64,000 nucleotides of DNA from Pseudisothecium myosuroides (Eukaryota > Streptophyta > Bryopsida > Hypnales > Lembophyllaceae): contig OX637296.1 of assembly GCA_951799445.1 (NCBI GenBank), forward strand, positions 1,364,001 to 1,428,000. The letters run 5' to 3'. Under the pieces are notes generated by a model. The model ran no database searches and was not told where the DNA came from. It saw only the letters and a list, made by a program, of their open reading frames with translations. Below are positions 47,077 to 59,200 of the stretch, piece after piece (position 1 is the stretch's first letter; every line of letters starts with the position of its first letter). The position numbers and the translations under genes were made by a program.

Positions 47077-48845
47077 GGGTGATTGCAAGAAACACTTGTA
47101 CTATTTGTTGCGTTTTGCATTTTTGGACTTTTAGTACTTTTTGTTCTATGAGTCACCTTCAGTACTACTGAAGGCATGGAACATAAAATTTGAATGGTCA
47201 ATTGGATTTCAAATTTATCATTTTGACAAAATGTGATGTTCATCATTGGATGACAAAAATGGATGGAAATACTTAATTGTCCACTTAAAAACAATTTAAA
47301 TTGGCAAATAGAAGGTACTACAAGCCCCAGCAGTATTCTTGAGTCTTTTTGTGTACCTTGAAGTACTATTTTGAGCCACATGATACGATTTACCCTAGAA
47401 AATGAGACTTTCACATTTCTATTTTTGAAAATTAGGAAATGAGTTTGAAAAAATTATTTTAACCCCTAAAGGACCGAGGCCTTTTTTTTGCCAAGAAACA
47501 CTCAAAACTGCCATTTCTATAGCAAAAAGTAAAAAATAAATAAATTGTTTTTTTTCACATCTAACCATAGGATCTTACACCTAATTGGTATGAGAATGTG
47601 TGGAAAAAATTTCAGAATTTTTGACCGCACAGATTGCAAGATATCTGTGTTTAAAGTGGAAAAGAAAAAATTTTCAGCACATTGCGCGACCAGATTTTTT
47701 GACTTTAAACATTTTTAACTTAAAATTTTTGCACTATAGCGTTTTGAGCTGTAAATCTTTATAGTGGAGAATTGAGTTGAGAGTCTAGGGAAAAAAAAAT
47801 AAAAAAAATAAAACTTAATTATCATTCTTAAAAAAATTGCTAAGTAGAAGTAGGTACAAGATAGAAAGAAAATCTAAAATATTCATATATTTTAGATGGA
47901 ATTAAAATGTACCAATTCCAATGGTGAGATTTTTCTAGCAAGTAAAATAAACCATTCCAAAAAAAAAAAATTGAAAAATTACAAAAATTGCATTCCGAAA
48001 TGAATCCTACAAGTTATTTTTTTCAAGAAGATGCTCTAACTGCCCAAAAAACAAGAATGTCTATAACTTTTTCATAACAAATCCAAATGAAATGAATCAA
48101 AGCTTTCTAGAGAGAAAAAAAATATAATCTATGAGAAAAAAAACATTTAAAAAAAAAATCCAAAATTTTGCAAAATTTTTTTGCTGCCCTCTGTCCCCAC
48201 GCATTCCAAGAAATGGCATAACTTCTCGCTTAAAGGTCCGATTTCAAATTTTTTTTCTTCCACGTACCTCTCTCAATTCTTCATGTTCACAAAAAGTTTC
48301 AAAAAATCAGGAGAAAATTTCAGCCCGTAGGTACCTGCCTGAAAACGCATTTGTCCCTCGAAGGGACAATGGTCCTTTAGGGGTTAAAAATGGCCATTGT
48401 TGCCGACTAAGAGCAAAGTAGGAAGATCAAAGTTAGAACTAAAAAAATGTTTTTAATTCAACATAAATTTAACCTGAATATAGCACATTTTAAGCCAATA
48501 TAAAATACACTTGGAATTTTCTTTTGGAAATCCCTCTCCTGAGAAGGTGTATTTCTATTAAAAGAGCTAATTTATCAAATTTGATGATGTAACTCTTCAA
48601 AAAAGGTACTCGATAGTACTAAAAACCACCAAAATCGCATGTGTGACATATATTCAAAATTCAATATTACCTATTAAATTAATTTTGAAAAAATTGAAAT
48701 AATTCAAGTGCATTTTCTATTGCTATAGGAAGCTTGCTTTTGAATTTCATGTTCATTCAATCATTTTTGCAATACTTATGGCACAAATCAACTTCCGCAT
48801 TGAACGTGTGACGGAAAATAGTACAGGTGTTGCTTGCAATCACCC
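47077..48845. mobile_element. Fold-back/TIR element, copy D, split by a TTAA element
   Basis: The left end GGGTGATTGCAAGAAACACT and the right end (inverted) GGGTGATTGCAAGCAACACC are paired termini of the 'GCAAGAAACAC' family. Both ends are bordered by TTAT, which could be a target duplication. The TTAA element E4 (47463-48383) interrupts it. Without the insert it would be about 840 bases, similar to its relatives. Non-coding. Confidence 0.75.
47463..48383 (-). mobile_element. TTAA-flanked element, copy E4, 921 bases, full length
   Basis: Flanked by TTAA at 47459-47462 and 48384-48387. Both termini carry the same 13 bases CCCCTAAAGGACC as inverted repeats. The subterminal palindrome GTCCCTCGAAGGGAC lies at 48353-48367. 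It is inverted relative to E2 and E3 and is nested in a fold-back element. Non-coding. Confidence 0.92.
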
Positions 48846-48879
48846 TTATCCAATGCCTACTTTCATTGGTTTTGGGCTT

Positions 48880-49400
48880 ATTGTGGCATAACTTTTGCTC
48901 GCATGTGTAGATTGAAATAAAAATTACATTCCAAGAAAGTTAATTAGTTGTTTTATTTTTAAAAAAGTTTCAAAAAATCTTGCCAAAAATTGAGATCATA
49001 GTTACCTATCAAAAGTCCCCTCCAAGGAAACTTTTGGGACTTTAGGGATTATTTTATGACCGATACTTTGATTTATTGGATAACCCAAGTTTATCTAATA
49101 ACCGAAGTATTTCATTATTGGGATTAGTATATTTCAATTCCATCTTAGAGCTATCAACAATTGAGTATTCTTTACTTCAACTTAATAATTGTTTAAATAA
49201 TGAAAATTAGAAGGGGGGGATTTTTTTTCCAAACTCAACTCAATTCTTCAATATTAATGAAAAATTAATTCACAATTTATGGTATAAAATTTTTAAGTTA
49301 AAAGGATTCAAATGTGAAAATGGTTGGCCAATAAAAATCCAAAAATGCATTGAATCACATATAAATCCATCATTTGACCATCTTCCTTCATGTAATTTTT
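48880..49400. repeat. Diverged fragments of the 922-base family
   Basis: Bases 48880-49045 resemble one end of the family (GGCATAACTTTTGCTC, AAAGTTTCAAAAAATC, GGGACTTTAGGGATTA). Bases 49100-49300 resemble a middle part in the opposite orientation (CATTATTGGGATTAGTATA, TTCAATTCCATCT). They look like remains of two old copies or one rearranged copy. Confidence 0.55.
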
Positions 49401-49444
49401 GCTTGCAATGTAAAGGAATTACTTTATTGACATTTAGTGAGAAT

Positions 49445-50180
49445 GATAGGTATAGAAGTTGTTTTTATAATGAAATCCATTATCCATTAGGAATCTTCAA
49501 AGGGTATGGAATAATTTGAAGATGAGAACTTGACCACTCATTGTCAAAACATTGTAATTGTGTTCAAAGAAGAATTTTGGACTTCATTTTGGCATAGTAG
49601 AAAAAAAAATTCTAAAAGGACTATGAACTAGATAAAGTTGGAAAATCAAGATAAATTTCATCTTAGAAAATCTGTTTGTGATTTTGAGCCTCTAAAAAGA
49701 ATTTAGGGACAACGTTCGGAGTGGATGTTTGAAAATGTTCCTTCCAAGCCCTATTTGAGCTTTTTCTATAAATTTGATTAGAGGCTCGAAAGTTGAAAGG
49801 AATTTTTGGAGATGAAAGTTACATTGAATTTCTACATTCAGTTCAAAGTTTTTGAAAAAAGTTATTTTCCTATGTCTAAATGAGGTCTAAAATTCTACTT
49901 TGAATACAATTTCTACTTTTGACTTGAACTCGTATTAATCCTAATTTATATTTCCCACATGGGTTGTTTAACCTTCTATCTACCCCCACTTGTATAAATG
50001 ACTTTTCTTCTCATTTTCTAAAGACCCAAAGTGGCTTTCAAAGTTGTATGAGAGATTCATGCATAAATTGAGTAGCCATATTAGGGTAGAGAATCTAGAT
50101 TTAATAATTAGATGGATCCCAAAATGCTTAATTAGATGGATCCTAAAATGTGAGTGTCTCATATAATGTGGGAAATATGG
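49445..50180. repeat. Diverged hairpin related to 7373-7995
   Basis: It shares with the hairpin inside the 941-base element the blocks TTTTTATAATGAAATCCATT, TGTCAAAACA, TTTTGGCATAGTAGAA and AGGTCTAAAATTCTACTTTG. The words TTTCCCACAT and ATGTGGGAAA near its right part form a small terminal palindrome. Terminal repeats matching 7141-8081 were not found. Confidence 0.65.
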
Positions 50181-50506
50181 ATCACCGGCAATAGAACAAA
50201 ATGATAACTAACCAAAAACTTATTGGAAACATCTAGGGTCCATTGTGCGTTGTACAGGAGCTACCTGTTCTATTTGCTTATTGGAAGGTCTTAAGAAATT
50301 ACAGATTTTGAAGTTTTGTAAATTTTTTTCTTTCCACCTCTTAAATATGAGTATATCTTTAGATCTAGTCTTCAAATTTTTGTTTTCTAAAAATATGTAA
50401 TGGGCATTGATTCAAAAAAAGCCTAGTGTATTGTCAAAGTTTCTAAAATTTCTTCACATTCTCATGCTAGTCCAAAGTAAGATCCTATAGTTGTTTTTAT
50501 GAAAAA

Positions 50507-50843
50507 ATGGTCTTTAGACTAGGGATTCATTTACAGAATGCAATACTTGATTCTGAATATGTAGCACAACTTAAAGCCCAGCTTAGGACTTCCCAACATT
50601 CTACCCAAGCATCTAGAATTTGGTCTAAGCTTAACCTCATTTGGATTCATTTTCTATCTCTAGCATATAGATCTAGCTCTAACAATGTTTGGAGCAAGAA
50701 GGATTCTCCTTCCCTATTTCAATAGTTTCTTGTTTCCTTGGTTCCTACTTGGTTCTCTTCATTATCCAACCTCACTACTTGGATGTTTTTGGTTCCATTT
50801 TTTTTAATGCAATGGCTTTGCCACTTGTTAAAAAAAAAAAAAA
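50507..50843 (+). pseudogene. LINE 3' end with poly(A) tail
   Basis: The plus-strand frame ends with AQLKAQLRTSQHSTQASRIW, then NLIWIHFLSLAYRSSSN, then WSKKDSPSLFQ and a stop. A 3' tail of about 100 bases follows, closing with an A run at 50830-50843. The same tail (ATGCAATGGCTTTGCCACTT) appears inverted near 45000. It is 5'-truncated, as most LINE insertions are. Confidence 0.7.
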
Positions 50844-50970
50844 TAGGAATTAAATCCCATGACTATAGTCTTCAAAATATTCCAATTGTTGGACCAATAG
50901 GTGAGATGTGCCGCCATTTTTATCCATGGTCCTTCACAGGCGCTACCTACCATCGATGGGCATCGATTAA

Positions 50971-51113
50971 CCCTTTCCGACATTTGTTGTGAAAAGGTAA
51001 GGTCTTCTACAGTAGGTTGACTTCCAATTAGTGCTTTTCCATTTTTTTAAGGCAATGATCCTCACGGTATTCAAACGGATGTTTTCCACGGTCACCAGTC
51101 CATCCTTTAAGGG
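50971..51113. mobile_element. Small TTAA-flanked MITE-like element, 143 bases
   Basis: TTAA lies at 50967-50970 and 51114-51117. Ends begin CCCTTTCCG and, inverted, CCCTTAAAGG, so only about five terminal bases match. A further partial end (GGTCCTTTAGGGTTAA) lies at 51263-51278. Size and flanks suggest an internally deleted relative, but the inverted repeat is weak. Confidence 0.45.
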
Positions 51114-51117
51114 TTAA

Positions 51118-51708
51118 GAAATCCTCTTCTAAAACGCCAGAATCTTTTCCGCCGCTAAACCGTGTACTGCCCATACAATGTTGTCATTGCAATCAGCACC
51201 AGAGGTTTTAAGGATTAAAAGGCTATATTTGAAACGCTGTTTGCCCACGAGGCAATGGAATGGGTCCTTTAGGGTTAAAGAACTGTCGGAGCCAAGCAGG
51301 TTGCACATGGTCAAGGAGCATTCCCGTTGGCACTGACTGCAAACACAACAAACAGCAATTGACACCTCGCAACTAGAGCTGAGAGCTCTGCCGACAGTCT
51401 GGGTCACAGGCAACTCAAAGGCGCAATTGCGCTTGGAGGAAGGTCCACAAAGGAACCCCCTGCAGCATGTGATGTGCTTTCAAACCAATCTGAGGTAACC
51501 AGGTCCTATGCGCGATTCAAATGAGAACAATACCGCTAAGCGGATTCGATGGATGTGAACGTCAGCGTACATTCAGAGCTTCAAATTCCACGCTAACATT
51601 ATTAGATCTTCTACGGTTGCCTCAGCACGTTTCCCTCCTATTGAACTGTGTACCTCAACCTGAGCACCCACCACTCGCCGTACGACCCCCGACCTTCGTG
51701 TATAGGAC
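51118..51708 (-). other. 3' flank of the aconitase gene
   Basis: Composition changes to gene-like at about 51.1 kb. The 3' UTR of the minus-strand aconitase gene should lie here. A TTAA-family end fragment at 51263-51278 sits within it. No separate gene was recognised. Confidence 0.4.
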
Positions 51709-54700
51709 CTACTGGTTTAGCAGCTGGCGCAGCACATACTGTAGAATGCCCCCCTGCGAAAAGTACGTCAACTCGACCTGGGTGTCGAACCGAAGCACGC
51801 AGGTGAACTCCTTGTTGTTGTCCGTTTTCACAGCAATATCCATGCCGGGTTTGATATCCTCCAGGGCTGGCATATCTATGCTATACCTCTCGAAGCCAGT
51901 CAGTCCCAGCGTCTCCGCGTCCTGGCCCTCCTTGAAGCACAGAGGAATCAAGCCCATACCCACCAGATTGCTGCGATGGATACGCTCGAAACTCTTCGCA
52001 ATCACAGCTTTCACGCCCTGCATCAACACCAAGGGCACAGTCAATCGGTCGGTAAGGGTCCAAGGGAGAATCGCTGCAGGGCAGACAGGATTGGCCCAGC
52101 CTTGTCATAGATCGCCATTGAACATCTTGGAACACGCGCGAAACATGAGACATCGCCCACCACTGCGGCTGCTCCTCGTACTTTGAACCTTTCAACTATA
52201 GAAGGATGGACCATCTGATGCTAGGCAACGGTCACATGCTGCCAAAGTTGCGACTCTCACCTGCAAGTAGGGGCCCTTGGCAGCCCAATCTCGAGAACTT
52301 CCACTGCCGTACTCCGCTCCCGCTAGGATGATCAAGTCATGACCCTCGTCCCTGTATTTCTGCATCACCCAACCTTCCACACTCGTCATCTCATCCCCGT
52401 ATCACGAATGCAAAGTCCTGCAATGTTACAGGCGGGGTATGAACAGGAGTGGAAAAAAGCCCCTCTCTTACCACGGCAGCGTCGTAAATGAACATCTTCT
52501 CCTGCGTTGGGACGTACAAAGTCTTCGGCCCGACCTCGCCTTTCAGAAACTTGTTCACGATCCGAATGTTCGCGAACGTCCCTCTCGCCATGATTTCATC
52601 GTTACCACGCCTGCTGCCGTATGAGTTGAAATCCTTTCGATCCACTCCGTGCTCCAGTAAATACTTCGCGGCAGGACTATCTTTGTTGATGTTACCTGCC
52701 GGTGAAATGTGGTCGGTGGTGATACTGTCTCCGAAATTCAAAAGGCAGAACGCGTCCTTCACGCTTCGCACTCCAGGAGGATCCTTCGTCATGGTTTTGA
52801 AGAAGGGCGGATCGTGTACGTAGGTAGACTTTGGGTCCCATGCATACTGAGCGCCCTCGGGGGCCTCCAGGCTGTTCCACATGGCATTACCTTCCGTGAT
52901 GGCTTTGTATGTCGACTGAAACATCTCCGGCAGGACTGACTTTGCGACCACCTGCGCATGTCAGAACGCCTCAGTCAGTCTCTCGCATGCCCACCAACCT
53001 TCTCACGAATATCGTCCGCCAAATAGGCCGGCTCACACAACACCCCAGTGACCAAAGCGACTCGATGACCCCCCTCGCGAGGTTGCGACACAAGTCTCCG
53101 CCTACAAACAATCAGGCACACTCTTGGCAGTCTAGAACAGGACACCTCTGCCCAACTTTCTCCCCTCGGTTTACCTCAGCAACCTCCTCATTAGAAGGCC
53201 AGATATCCCTCAAAAAGACATTCTTCCCGTCTTTGCCGACACCAATGGGCTCCGTCTCGAAGTCGATGTTCACCTGCAACAAGAACGCCACAACCTCAGA
53301 AGATTCAACAGGCTTGCTAAAGCAACTCATACAGGAGAGCCCGCAAGGTTCTCTCCACATAGTTCTACGTTGTGAAACATGAGCTGCGCGTCACCACACC
53401 CTATTCAAAGCAATGGCAACACAAACTGCAGGGTCGTACCGTTCCAGCAAAAGCGTAAGCCACCACCAATGGAGGCGATGCCAGGTAGTTGGCGCGAGTC
53501 AACGGATGAACACGTCCCTCGAAGTTGCGGTTGCCGGACAGCACAGCAGCAGCGACCACATCTACACATCACATAGCACCACAGTGTTTAAGCGATTACA
53601 ACACCTCAAGTAACTCGCTGTCTCGCAAACGTGAACTCGCGACTCCTTAACTGATCCTCACACTTCACACTGGAGGCTGCGCAATGAAGACGCCATTCAG
53701 GACAGAGCCACCGCTCTCGGAAGATGCCACGACGCCTTGAGGCCGACAGCTGCGCAGAATGCGCTCAAAACAACATACAATGAGACCCTACCATTCGCTG
53801 CAACGGCCTCGGTGACGTCTTCGTGAAGATCGCCGGAGTTACCGATGCACGTTGTGCATCCATAACCGACCAGACTGAAGCCTTGTTTGTCGAGATATTT
53901 GTTCAAGCCACTGCCACGTTACAAGAGCACGAAAGGGGTAAGAATAAGCCATCACATCACCCCTCTGTGAAGAGGTCGGCGGGCAGCAACTCAACCTCGC
54001 ACCGAATTCTGCATTAAACTAGTCAAAGGCGCACCTAAAATAAACATCAAAGATCACAAACAAGCAAAAGCCTACCCAACGAAAGAAACGACAACGTATT
54101 CCAAATACATGCATCGCATCCAATTTCGTCACTCCCGATCTGCTGCTCACCTTTTCTCCAGGTACATGGTGACAACCCCTGAACCCGGTGCTAGGCTGGT
54201 CTTAACCCACGGCTTGACCTGTCAAAAGGCAGTACCTCGAATTCAGACGATAGGTAGGCTCGACACAAAATTGAAAAACTAATGTGGAGTCAGCATTCAC
54301 GCTCAGGTCACCCTCGCCGTGGTCGAGATGATCAGTCTAATACAGACCTCACGAACACCCGGACAGAAACAGTACAGATCAAGTTCCACAGAAAGGAAAA
54401 ATGATCAGGTAATCTCCCCGACCATGACAGTCGTATACTAACTACCTCACTGATAGAACCACCAAGGCAAGAACTTTATGGCTGCTGCTGATTATCCACA
54501 CAAATCCCGAATGGTAAGAACTCCGTCTGTAATGCCCAGTGGTCTGACCTCAAGTCCAAGTTCGGTCGCCTTCTTCGCCACAAGGCCTGCACCAAGCATG
54601 ACACTTGGATTGGACGTGTTCGTACAACTCGTAATGGCAGCAATCACCACGCTGCCGTGCCTCATCTCTGCAGGTTTCCCCTCGAACGTGAACTTCACCA

Positions 54701-57700
54701 CCTTCTCTTGTTGCTCTTTCGGAATGGCAAACCCCTGCGCAACCCGAAACAAAAGGCACCGGTCAACATCCAATCCGATGAGGAGATAATTAGTTTCTGG
54801 GCAAGCGACTGGTTACCACAATGCCAAAAGCCCGGGTAATTTACCTTGAACCCAACCTTGTTGTCCAGGCAACCTTGCCAATCCTGCTTCATGTCTTTGA
54901 GCATCACCCGATCGTGTGGCCTGCAATGCACAAGAATCCAGTGATCCCCACCCACTCAGTCACCATCGAGGCATGTCTTACGACCGACCAAAGGCCGATC
55001 CAGGAAGGTATGACACGAGGACACCAAGTAAATATCGGAACAGAACAAGCGATTCTCCAGTCGTGAGGCCAAAGTCTCATGTCATCGCTCAAATCTCTGG
55101 ACTTGGACTCATCTTACGCACCTTTTCGGTCCAGAGATGCATGGCTCCACAGTATCGAGATCCAGCTCCAGGTAGGCTGAATAAGTGTTGTCCTTCTGAG
55201 GCTGCCATGTAACGAAGCAAACAGCCATGCAGTCAGCAATCAATCCTACAGGGTGCAGTTTTTAACCCGCAATATTATGCACAATCCCGGAAAGGTGACC
55301 GACCCTAGAGGTAGAGACATCATTAATTAAAAGCAAAGCTTCAAGCAGGATGCTGTAAGCCACATTTGCCACGACTCAAGACTGCAGAAGTCGATGCGTT
55401 GAGTCAAACCGGCAGTTCATACTCGTTTCTCACCTTCTCGTGGTCTACGAACAGATCGTTCGCCCGCAGGTAAGCCTCAATCTCTTCAACCTGATCAGGC
55501 ACGTGGATTCAGTAGGTTCCGCTTGGACGTGGATGCCAAAACAATCTACGAACCACTTTCTTTAAACATGCAAAACCTGACATCAAGCTGACCTACGTAA
55601 CAGTGGGAACAAGACCACAAGCAGCTACACGACGTGATGCAACATGTCGCTCACTTAAGCATATGATTCGGGCTCCTCAGACCCCTCAACCTGACCCGAC
55701 AAGCAATATGCATCACCTTCTTCTCATCCCGACCTGTCATCCTCAAATAATCCAGTGTGACACGGTCAACGGGAAAGAAACCCATAGTAGCGCCGTACTC
55801 CGGGGACATGTTCGCGATCGTCGCCCTGTCGGCCAGGGTCAGCTCCGACATGCCCTTCCCTGGAGAAACAGCAACCAAGCTTCAGTTCGGTAGGGAAAAT
55901 AGACAACCGACATTCGCTTCGAGCACCAAGAAGACTAAGCAGTCAACCGAAGACAATCACATGGGGGCGCGATTTCCAAGGACACCAGCATGAACCGCGA
56001 CTGCTTACCGTAAAATTCCACGAACTTCCCTACCACGCCCATTTTCCTCAGAATTTGAGTTACCGTCAACACAAGATCTGTGGCTGTCACTCCGGTGCGC
56101 AGCTTGCCATTCAGCTTGAACCCCACGACACCAGGCAGAACCATACTCATCGGCTGTGCATCAAAACGACAAGCAATCGGTGACTCACACTCCAATGTGC
56201 AGAGTTGCCATTGCAAGTATAACCTCAGGAGTGATCCTGCGATTCATGACCCGTCCTAACCCCGACAGCTGCAAACCACCACCCACGCAATAATCCCGAT
56301 ACTCGAAGCACGATGAACCCACGAAGCTCTCACCTGTCCGAGCATGGCTGCCTCAGCTTCAATTCCTCCAACTCCCCATCCGGCCACACCAAGTCCATCG
56401 ATCATGGTTGTGTGTGAGTCTGTTCCCACGAGGGTGTCAGGATACAGGACGCCATCGCTGTTGAACACAACACGGGCCAGATACTCCAGGTTCACCTGCA
56501 GAATCCGAAGCACTCGTCAACGACGCCTCAAAGATCACCACTCAGTCAACATTCTGCATTGCCTCTCGCAGCTGTTGTCACCCAGTCCGTAATTTGATTG
56601 ACGCACAAACCTGATGCACGATCCCGGAGCCCGGTGGAACCACAAGCATGTTCTTGAAGGCCTTGGCTCCCCACTTCAGAAAACCGAAGCGTTCCTTGTT
56701 ACGGCTAAACTCGAACTCCATGTTTGACTGAAGTGCGTTGGCACTGCGAGCAACATCCACCTGCACTGAATGGTCGATGACCAGATCCACAGGTACCTGG
56801 TCGCGCCGAACACAGTTCAAACATGACATCCGTTTCAGTGCAAGCCTTACAGATTCCACATCTGTCTCTACCTGGACTCCATCACAATTTTAGGTTTGAT
56901 TGATAGAGAGTGACCAGAATTAATCCAAGATCGTCTACAAGGTTCGATCAAGACAGACCACACACCAGAGGATTGATCTTGTCTGGATCTCCGCCCAACC
57001 GCGTGATGGCATCGCGCATAGCAGCGAGGTCGACCACTGCCGGTACTCCAGTGAAGTCCTGAAACAAAATCGTGAACTCAAGCTCGTCAGGCTGCTCCAT
57101 GGCCAACAACAATGAAGCCTGAAGTGCTCATGAGCTGTGACCCATCCTCTCTGTGTCGACGACGGCGATGAGACAGACTGGCCGACCGACCGACCTACCA
57201 GGATGGTGGCAGCGACTTAGCAGGTTCAAACCTGGAACCTCGTCAAGTCTTCCGAAACGTAGTGGAATCAAAGGAAGCATGTAATGGCATGAACAGATTC
57301 AACAACCGAAGCATCAGAACAAGAGGGGGAGAGGTAGAGACTCCGCAGAATCATCATCACACCTGTAGGATAACTCGAGCAGGCTTAAACGGGATTTCCA
57401 CTTGCTTAGGAGCAGTTTTCACCCAGTCCAAAATCTTCTCAACATCATTTTGGTTTACCTGAAAGTTGTCACAGTTGCGAATCGCGGACTCCAATAGGTA
57501 CCTGATAGAGTAGGGCAGCGAGTCTGCACATTCCGGTGACACGAATTATCTGAGATTGCCAGAGCACGATCTGATTGCAAAAGATCCCTAAACAGAGTTC
57601 AGAATTCAGACACGCCCACACGGAACGTTCAAATTGCCACAAGAAAATCTAAGTTCCAACTCAGTTCCCCTGCAGATAATGGATTTTCGGACCGCGCAAC

Positions 57701-58648
57701 AAAACCAGGTATAAATTTACTGATGCACCCCATGACCCCCATCCCAATGAAATCAATCCTTCAATCGGTTCAACTGGAAGCACCGCTTGTCCCCAATGCA
57801 AGACGGACAGCGTGTTCCCAAACTCACCAACTCTGGAATCGTTCAACTTCACGAGACTGTAAAACTTCCCATAGATGCCTCCACCGGGCTTCGGCAAATC
57901 CGTCACCAGGTTAGCGAATGGATTCTCGGGAGCTGCTGTACAAAATGCAATGACGTCCAGTCAGTGTTTAGGGATGGCGAAACACACCGCACATGCGATT
58001 TCCAGGAAGTGACACCAACAGGGACGATCAGTCCGGACAGCGAACAAGACCCCGCCAACCCACTGCAGCGGTTAGGCAGAGAAATTGACAAAGAGAACTA
58101 TTTCTTGCTGAAAATCGCGCACTCGGTTGTTCTAGAGTCCATATCCCTCGTGAAAGCACGTGGAAGCAAGCAAGCGATGCGGAACTGCAGTCGGCAATCA
58201 AGAACTGCTACAACCGGGGGAAATTGACGAGAATCTAGAAACGGAGGTTAGAAAATAAGCAATGTCGATCGCCTCGCCTCAGGGCGACCACTTCGGACGC
58301 GCAAGAAACAAGGAGCGGCGTACCTTGCGTGGATGCCATCCTGGTGCCAGGCACGGGGAGTCTACAAGCGGCGGGGGCGGGACCGAGGGACGGACGGCGA
58401 GGGGCAGATCGACGAAGCGAGAGCGAAGTGCGGGTGAGACGGTCGTCAGGCGACGTGGCAGCGGCTAAGGTGCGGAACAATTTGGAGCCGGCGAGGGGAG
58501 AGAGGCCGGTGGCAGGCGGAGGGAGGGGGGCGCGCAGCAAGGGCGCGGAGGCGGAGGCAAACGAAGAAGCACGGGAGCCCGAGGCGAAGGGGAGAGCCGG
58601 GCAGGAGGCGGAGGCTCGCAACGAGCGGCAGACGTAGGAGAGGAGCAT
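51709..58648 (-). CDS. Aconitate hydratase with mitochondrial presequence, 19 exons, 1,005 residues
   Basis: Interconverts citrate and isocitrate in the citrate and glyoxylate cycles. Exons: 58324-58648, 57828-57935, 57363-57523, 56966-57058, 56611-56796, 56334-56495, 56009-56153, 55717-55859, 55434-55490, 55122-55201, 54845-54920, 54549-54734, 54151-54218, 53792-53910, 53440-53561, 53175-53273, 52472-52951, 52261-52359, 51709-52017; all GT-AG and in phase. Residues 1-103 are rich in Ser, Ala, Arg and Leu, as for mitochondrial import. The catalytic body begins near [15 protein letters not shown]. The 4Fe-4S ligands are Cys549 ([12 protein letters not shown]), Cys615 and Cys618 ([12 protein letters not shown]), with the spacing seen in cytosolic aconitase/IRP1. 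The swivel domain has [19 protein letters not shown], and [14 protein letters not shown] is intact. Length is normal for plant mitochondrial-type aconitase. Met104 could start a cytosolic form. Confidence 0.96.
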
Positions 58649-59200
58649 CTTGCCGGGATGCGATCGGGGGAAGGGTTGTGAGCGTGGGGCTATGGCAGGG
58701 AGGAGGGGGAGTGCATGGGCAGAGCCGGAGCGAGGAGCACTGCAGCGGACAAGTGCAAAGAGAACAAGAAGAACGAGCAGGAGAAGAGACAGACAGGCTC
58801 TGGATGAGAGAGGAGGAAGGGAGAGGGGAGGGGAGAGGTAGCATCTGAAGGGGCTGGAGTCGTCTTCCGACGAAAAGGAAAGACGGAAGCAGCTCCCCTA
58901 AACAAAATACTCCGGAAGTTGCAAAGCTTCGAAGTTCATGCAAAACCTGGCGGGTCGCTTGGACGACAGTCGGAGCCAGCCAGGCCTCTTCCAAGCAAGG
59001 ATCTTAGGCGCGCGTGGCCTTAGCGTGGCATGTGGCGGCCGGATTCGCCCCTTCTCCCTCGCAAATGGTCACTGCCTGTTGCCTGCTCACCCTCGGAGTC
59101 GCGGAGTCGCGGAGTCGCGGAAGACGTCCCCCACCCAACCCACCTCTATTATTATTGCCGCTCTCTGCCTGAATTCTGCCAAATCGTAAGCCCACCTCCG
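58649..59200 (-). promoter_or_regulatory. 5' flank and probable 5' UTR of the aconitase gene
   Basis: G+C- and purine-rich on the plus strand up to about 59.2 kb, then abruptly A+T-rich. A triple CGGAGTCG repeat lies at about 59094-59120. A minus-strand frame (58446-58994) overlaps the aconitase ATG in a different frame; it could act as an upstream frame only if transcription starts beyond 58994. No TATA box was identified with confidence. Confidence 0.45.

Noticed and set aside
58446..58994. A 182-codon minus-strand frame overlapping the aconitase start
   Set aside because: It overlaps true coding sequence in another frame and is Ser/Leu/Pro-rich by composition; not supported as a gene.
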